The notes under the pieces: generated by a model
What the model saw: the letters and a program-made list of their open reading frames with translations, nothing else
What the model was told of the DNA's origin: nothing
Database searches by the model: none
NCBI RefSeq assembly: GCF_954871325.1
Contig: NC_088776.1
Location: 43,790,569-43,854,568 of the forward strand
Source: Gordionus sp. m RMFG-2023
Lineage: Eukaryota > Nematomorpha > Gordioida > Chordodea > Parachordodidae
Reading direction: 5' to 3'
Length of the DNA stretch: 64,000 bases
Translations under genes and position numbers: made by a program
In this document: in pieces, positions 59,328 through 64,000 of the stretch
Layout of the letters: each line of letters starts with the position of its first letter
How positions within the stretch are numbered: position 1 is the stretch's first letter

Positions 59328-62280
59328 CAGTCAAAACCGTTTAATTGCGAAAGCTTGGGACCGAAATATTTAAAAATTTCGCAATTATCCGATTTTTCGC
59401 AAATACGATTAAAATTCAACAATTTATTTATTAAAAATCAGTTTGTGTTTTTTATAAAGATATTTATCATCTATATATATTTTAATCATATAAGCCATCA
59501 AACTTTGCAATAAATACAATTTTTAATTAATGTAACCAACTATATATTTTAATTTGAATAAGTTATGTAACGAATAAAAAAACTAAATTTTAAAAATTTA
59601 TCTTATTTGTTGAAACATATGATCATAGCTTTTTTTTTCTTCCCACCAATAATCCTATATTTTTATCGTCAATTCATCAAGTTATTATTTTATAAAAAGT
59701 ATTCAATTAATTTAGATCAATCAAATAATATTAAAATATCTGAAGCACTTGAAAGTAATGTGATATATTTTGATATATATATTTTCTCTAGATCTAGACA
59801 TGATTATAGACAGAAAGGAACAAAGAAAACAAGACTTAATTATAAAAAGATTGTAATTATTTATGTATTAGCATTATAGTTGTTGATAAATTATTTTTTA
59901 TTGAATAAAATTATAATTAAATTTGTTTACTTGATTTTATCTCATTTTTTATTTAAGATATGTAAGAATTAAAGCAAAAAAAAGCTTTTGTGAAGATAAT
60001 AACATTTTTTCCTTTACAATACCCTAATATTTATTTCCATTAATTTTAACTACTTTTGTCATTTTACCTTCATTAAATTTACTGAAATATAATTTTACAC
60101 AAATATATTATCACTTTTTAAATTCTAATTTATTATTAAAGCCAAATTTTAAAATATTTTGCCTAAAAAACTGGAAACAATAAGATTAATATAAAAGAAT
60201 TTAAGTTTATTAAGTGTTTTGTTTTCATTCACATGATATTTGATTTAAAATCCTATGCCTATTCAAATCTTATAAATTCTAATATTATAAATGTAAATGT
60301 ATTAACAGACCATGCTGGAATGAAAGTTTATTAATGCTTTATAACATAAGATTTTATTTGAACTAATTTTATTATACATGTATCACAATTATTATAAAGT
60401 AATATAAGATTTAATAAAAATATTTTGTGATAAGAGTTTGGCTAGACTCTGGAGTAAATAATTCTTTTTCCACTATATTCTCTAGCTTTCTTAGTGAATC
60501 TTGATCCCTTAGATGTTCATGAGCATATTCAAGAAAAGTATAATAACCATTAAGAGCCTGATTTTTTGTAATTAAATGATCAGATATCTCTAGGTTCCCT
60601 TCGTCATTTTCGGAGCTTTCATAACCTTCTATAAAAAATAAGATTAATTAAAATTTTAAGTAATTAAACCTTCCAACTCTAATCTTATCTGATTACAAAT
60701 ATCCTGATCATCTAAAATTCCATGGCAGCTAGCATCATCATCGTGTAACACATATTCTTCAAATATGGGATCAAATTCATCTTCTTCGTTGTCAGTTAAT
60801 GCTAAATCATCCTCCGATTCCCAATCAAATGCCATAGACTTATCAAAAAATTTAGCTTCAATAAAACACTTTATGATTGTGGTACTTGTCACCTCACCCC
60901 ATGCAAATTTTATAAGATAGAGGCTATCATAAAGTGTAAATCTTTTATAAAAAGAAATGGTGTCATTTCCTTCCATCAATGTTATCATTTTTCTCATGAT
61001 ACCCTTTCTATAATGACATTTAAAGGATCTAATTGCACCCATGTCCAAAGGTTGAATTAATGATGTTGTATTTGCTGGTAAAAAAATTAATTTTATATTG
61101 TTAAGTTAATTTTGTTTTGTGACAAGATGCATTGTCACAAAACAATAAAATTTTCTTCTTTAATGAGGAATCCCATTCTTTAAGAATATCTTCAAAGTTG
61201 AGGTTGTCATCCAGCTGCTTTTATTGGAGTAGTATTTAACTGGTAATTTTTTATTTTTAAAGCACCTAGGGTTTTTAAATTTCCCTACAACATATAACTT
61301 TTTATCAGATCCATCCCCATTTATGATAAATAGAACTGTGACCTTTTCCTTGTCTGGTTTGAAGCCCAGTGGTTGAGTTCCACTAAATTCCATTGTGCCC
61401 TTTGGTAATGCTCGGTAGTATAGTCCTGTCTCATCACAATTGTAAATATTACTCCTTTGATAATCTTTAATCAGAGATGGGAGTGTATTTCTGCTCCATT
61501 CATTTGCATTAATAATATCTGCACTCCCCTTTTCATTGCAAACATTATGAAAATTTATATTCTGTCTTTTCCTAAATCTCTGCAACCAGCTGCTAGTAGG
61601 AATGCCTATAATTTATATATATATATTATAAAAACTTATAATTACCTTCATTGAATGTTTGGCTAAAAAACATAGCTTTTTCTAACATCACTGGCCCATT
61701 TAGACTGCAATTTTTACTTCGCATTTGTGTAAACCAAACCAATAAAGCTGCTTCTGTCTTTGGGTAACAACTCATTCTAACTCTTTTAGTTGTAGGAGGT
61801 TTATTCCTTAGAAATTGTGAGCATAGATTTTCTTTATTCGCTATTAAACGGTAGATTGTCGAGACGTGGCAATTGTATTTGATGCTAATTGTGTTTTTGA
61901 TGTAGTGTTTAATTTATCAATTATTTCTTTTTTATGCTTCAGGGTTAATGTTTGGAATGATTTTTTTACCATTTTTATATTAATTTCTGGCGTGGTAATG
62001 AATGAATGAATGAATGGAAAAAGGTTAAATAAAAAAATGATGAATAATTTTTTTCGATAAATTTTTTTTATTTTTTCACTTATCCGATTAAATTAACGTT
62101 ATTGTTATATAAATGGGACCTGAAAAATTTTGCAATTATCCGATATTTCGCAATTAACCGATTCGCAATTATAAATGTAATTTAACATTATACCATAGTA
62201 ATTATTATCAAAATCGCGGGGTTTTTTCGCATTTAAAAGTTTTTGCACTTAAGCGATATGCAATTAAACGGTTTTCATTG
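59328..62280 (-). mobile_element. pogo/Tigger-type DNA transposon
   Basis: The left end CAGTCAAAACCGTTTAATTGC follows a TA, as expected for Tc1/mariner-pogo insertions. The right end read inverted is CAATGAAAACCGTTTAATTGC, with three mismatches in the first five bases and no flanking TA. AATTATCCGATTTTTCGCAA blocks lie inside both ends. The transposase is on the minus strand (61972-60411). The element sits inside an R repeat copy, with R sequence resuming on both sides. About three frameshifts make it inactive. Confidence 0.85.
60411..61972 (-). pseudogene. Tigger-like transposase with two mini-introns, frameshifted
   Basis: CENP-B-type N-terminus (KSFQTLTLKHKKEIIDKL, then CHVSTIYRLIANKENL), a Tc5-type helix-turn-helix (PTSSWLQRFRKRQNI), then the DDE domain: IYNCDETGLYYRALPKGTM with the first Asp, KKILLFCDNASCH with the second, and TTSLIQPLDMGAIRSFK. 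The acidic C-terminal tail (SEDDLALTDNEEDEF) is usual. Inferred introns are 61606-61645 (GTAATT...TATAG, 40 nt) and 60629-60669 (GTTTAA...TATAG, 41 nt); both restore frame. Frameshifts are seen near 61870, 61165 and 61090. The stop is at 60411. Confidence 0.8.
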
Positions 62281-62570
62281 ATTCTTCAATACGTTTGGTA
62301 AATAGTTTTTAACGACAAAATAAGATAAAATTGCCACGATTGGCAACATGCGAAAGAAAACAAATATTTTTGGGCGAGCTCATACCATATGAAATGCTAG
62401 ATTAGTACTTACTATTCCATCAATCAGTTTTTCTAGTCAATAAACAAAAACTAGTTTTAATATGAGAAATAGACAATAGCACACCTTTAAGTGGCCGATA
62501 TCTTATAAGGTGAGTCACCTTATAAGATATCGGCCACATGACAGAGATATGCGCCTCCTACAATGTTTGG
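62281..62570 (+). repeat. repeat family R, right part of the split copy
   Basis: ACAAAATAAGATAAAATTGCC, TTAGTACTTACTATTCCATC and AATCAGTTTTTCTAGTCAAT align with the third R monomer near 10475-10620. Confidence 0.6.
62491..62537. repeat. perfect 47-bp palindrome (23-bp arms)
   Basis: Arms starting GTGGCCGATATCTTATAAGG are exactly inverted around a single G. Such a hairpin is unlikely by chance. It lies where R monomers carry their short hairpin. Confidence 0.95.
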
Positions 62571-63079
62571 AATGGTGAATAGTTCTATTTTAATAGGTTT
62601 TGAATTACTTTAAGAAGCTAAATCAAAATTTTTGGCCAAAACTGTTATATTATCTTTATTCGAGATTAAAATTTAAAGGATAACGCTTGAAAAAAATATA
62701 CTATTGCGATAAGGCATAGCAAATTTTTTCAACTGTTAAATTTAACCAATTTAATAACACTTCAGGCAAGAAATGTAATTTTAACAAAATCTTTTAAATG
62801 TAAAATATAACTTGAAATTTTCAAATAGGTAGGATGTGTAATTTACTACAAATTTAATCAGATTCTTCGATATTGCTATTTATTTAATCATTTTTATTTA
62901 ATGATTGACTAACATACAAAAAAATTGATGGGGATCATGTTGACAATAATTAAATATTATGTGGGCAACGGTGACATGACAGGAAATTTTTTGGGAACAA
63001 ACCCCATCAGAAATCTACACTTAAAAGAAATTTACTGTCTTCGGCCCAATAACATAATTTTTTTTTTCTCCAATTTAAA
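62571..63079. other. gene-free stretch between two Tigger ends
   Basis: No exon recognised. The frame 62925-63209 overlaps the second Tigger end and has no family match. Confidence 0.4.
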
Positions 63080-63287
63080 AATCGTCGCTTCACATTTATC
63101 CGATAAAAATGACGTTGTTGACATTGGGATTAAAAATTTTTCGCTAACCGACATTTCGCAATTAATCGACTTGCATTTAAAAATATATTTTAACATTATA
63201 CCATTGTAGATTTTAAGAAAATGGCGCTTTTTTTAGCATTTAAAAGTATTTGCACTTAAGTGATTTGCAATTAAGCGGTTTTGACTG
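63080..63287. mobile_element. second Tigger-family right end (solo)
   Basis: It is parallel to 62080-62280: TTATCCGATAAAAATGACG, ACATTTCGCAATTAATCGAC and TTGCACTTAAGTGATTTGC, ending CGGTTTTGACTG next to TA. These last 12 bases are the exact inverse of the left end at 59328. No transposase or own left end is visible. Confidence 0.7.
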
Positions 63288-63554
63288 TATAGTTGATTAG
63301 TGATTTTGAACTAGATTAAATTTATTAATTTTCAATTAATAAATGATTATATTAATTTAATTAGGATTATATAATAATAATAAAAGTCATTAATATTTAG
63401 TGAGTAATATGATATTCTATTTTTAACATAGATTTTGAAGCTGACATAGTGAAAATATAATTTATATGTATTAATATAATCAAATCATTAAAATAGTATT
63501 CTTTTAAATAATAAAATTAAATATATAGATATTACTTAATAGAATTATAAAAGA

Positions 63555-63664
63555 AATCGTTCAGGGGGCAATCAAAAAAATTTATTTTTAGTGGGATATA
63601 AGGAGCCATTAAAAAAAAAAATTTTTTGCTTCAGGGTGATTTCAATTTTTTTGGGACGCCACTG
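63555..63664 (-). mobile_element. terminus of a hAT-type element (solo end)
   Basis: It ends GGGACGCCACTG (inverted CAGTGGCGTCCC), the common hAT terminus, preceded by two TCAGGG(G) words as in the G-run subterminal region. The rest of the element was not identified. Confidence 0.45.
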
Positions 63665-64000
63665 CTAAAATTGTAACACAACGTTATATTAGATTCAACA
63701 CCTTTTGTCAATGTAGGCTGCTAAGAATATTGCTTTGTGTTGTTTTTAAAAACCGCTATCAATTGTAGTGTATAAATTAATTAACCTTTTTTATCACTCG
63801 TAATTCTTGAGACGTAAACTTTTTTTCATCCGTAATCGTATTTTGTTTAAAAAATATTATCTTTAGAAATGTTTTGTATTGTTTTACTTTCATTATTTGA
63901 AATTGAATGCATAATAAATGACAAAATATGATATTCAGACAGGCTTGTTAATCGATCCTTTTACGATCACGATCTTTTGAAAAAAAAGAGGAGAAATCCA
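63665..64000. other. gene-free end of window
   Basis: Nothing recognised. Confidence 0.5.

Noticed and set aside
59607-59879. 90-residue plus-strand frame inside the Tigger element
   Set aside because: It lies antisense to and outside the transposase, with hydrophobic/Ile-Tyr bias typical of AT-rich noise.

Overview
This is an AT-rich (roughly three quarters A+T by eye) eukaryotic nuclear window, almost certainly from an invertebrate animal. The evidence is one spliced chromatin-factor gene of the metazoan RSF1 family, RTE, hAT and pogo/Tigger transposons, many MITEs, and very short introns (about 40-56 nt alongside 0.1-1.7 kb ones). The species cannot be named from the sequence. No LTR retroelement, Polinton, rRNA, canonical tRNA or CRISPR array was recognised.

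The one host gene I can reconstruct lies on the minus strand, 54538 down to 42197. Fifteen coding exons join in a consistent reading frame (3357 nt, 1118 residues) into a homologue of remodeling and spacing factor 1 (RSF1), the histone-binding partner of the ISWI ATPase. It has an N-terminal DDT/WHIM-type region, an acidic middle, a PHD finger split by an intron, the RSF1 block after the PHD, an AT-hook and a long Asn-rich tail. One donor is ATAAGT rather than GTAAGT. Just upstream, a small unrecognised ORF (55299-54633) is cut by a MITE with perfect 8-bp target duplications.

The rest is mostly mobile DNA. 3524-6671: near full-length RTE LINE whose 5' end is tRNA-like, flanked by a perfect 15-bp duplication. 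9590-12195: hAT end, a roughly 280-bp repeat family (R), two MITEs. 13392-15307: hAT relic with a nested MITE. 15.3-25.4 kb: more hAT relics and MITEs. 25853-27309 and 36987-39667: two foldback elements with tandem repeats inside their arms. 28-36 kb: a hAT deletion derivative and MITEs with clean 8-bp duplications. 56.2-57.2 kb: a MITE carrying a tRNA-like SINE, then a GCGAA satellite. 59328-62280: a Tigger element with a three-exon transposase inserted in an R copy. Boundaries and reading frames were worked out by hand; family assignments rest on remembered protein motifs, not searches.
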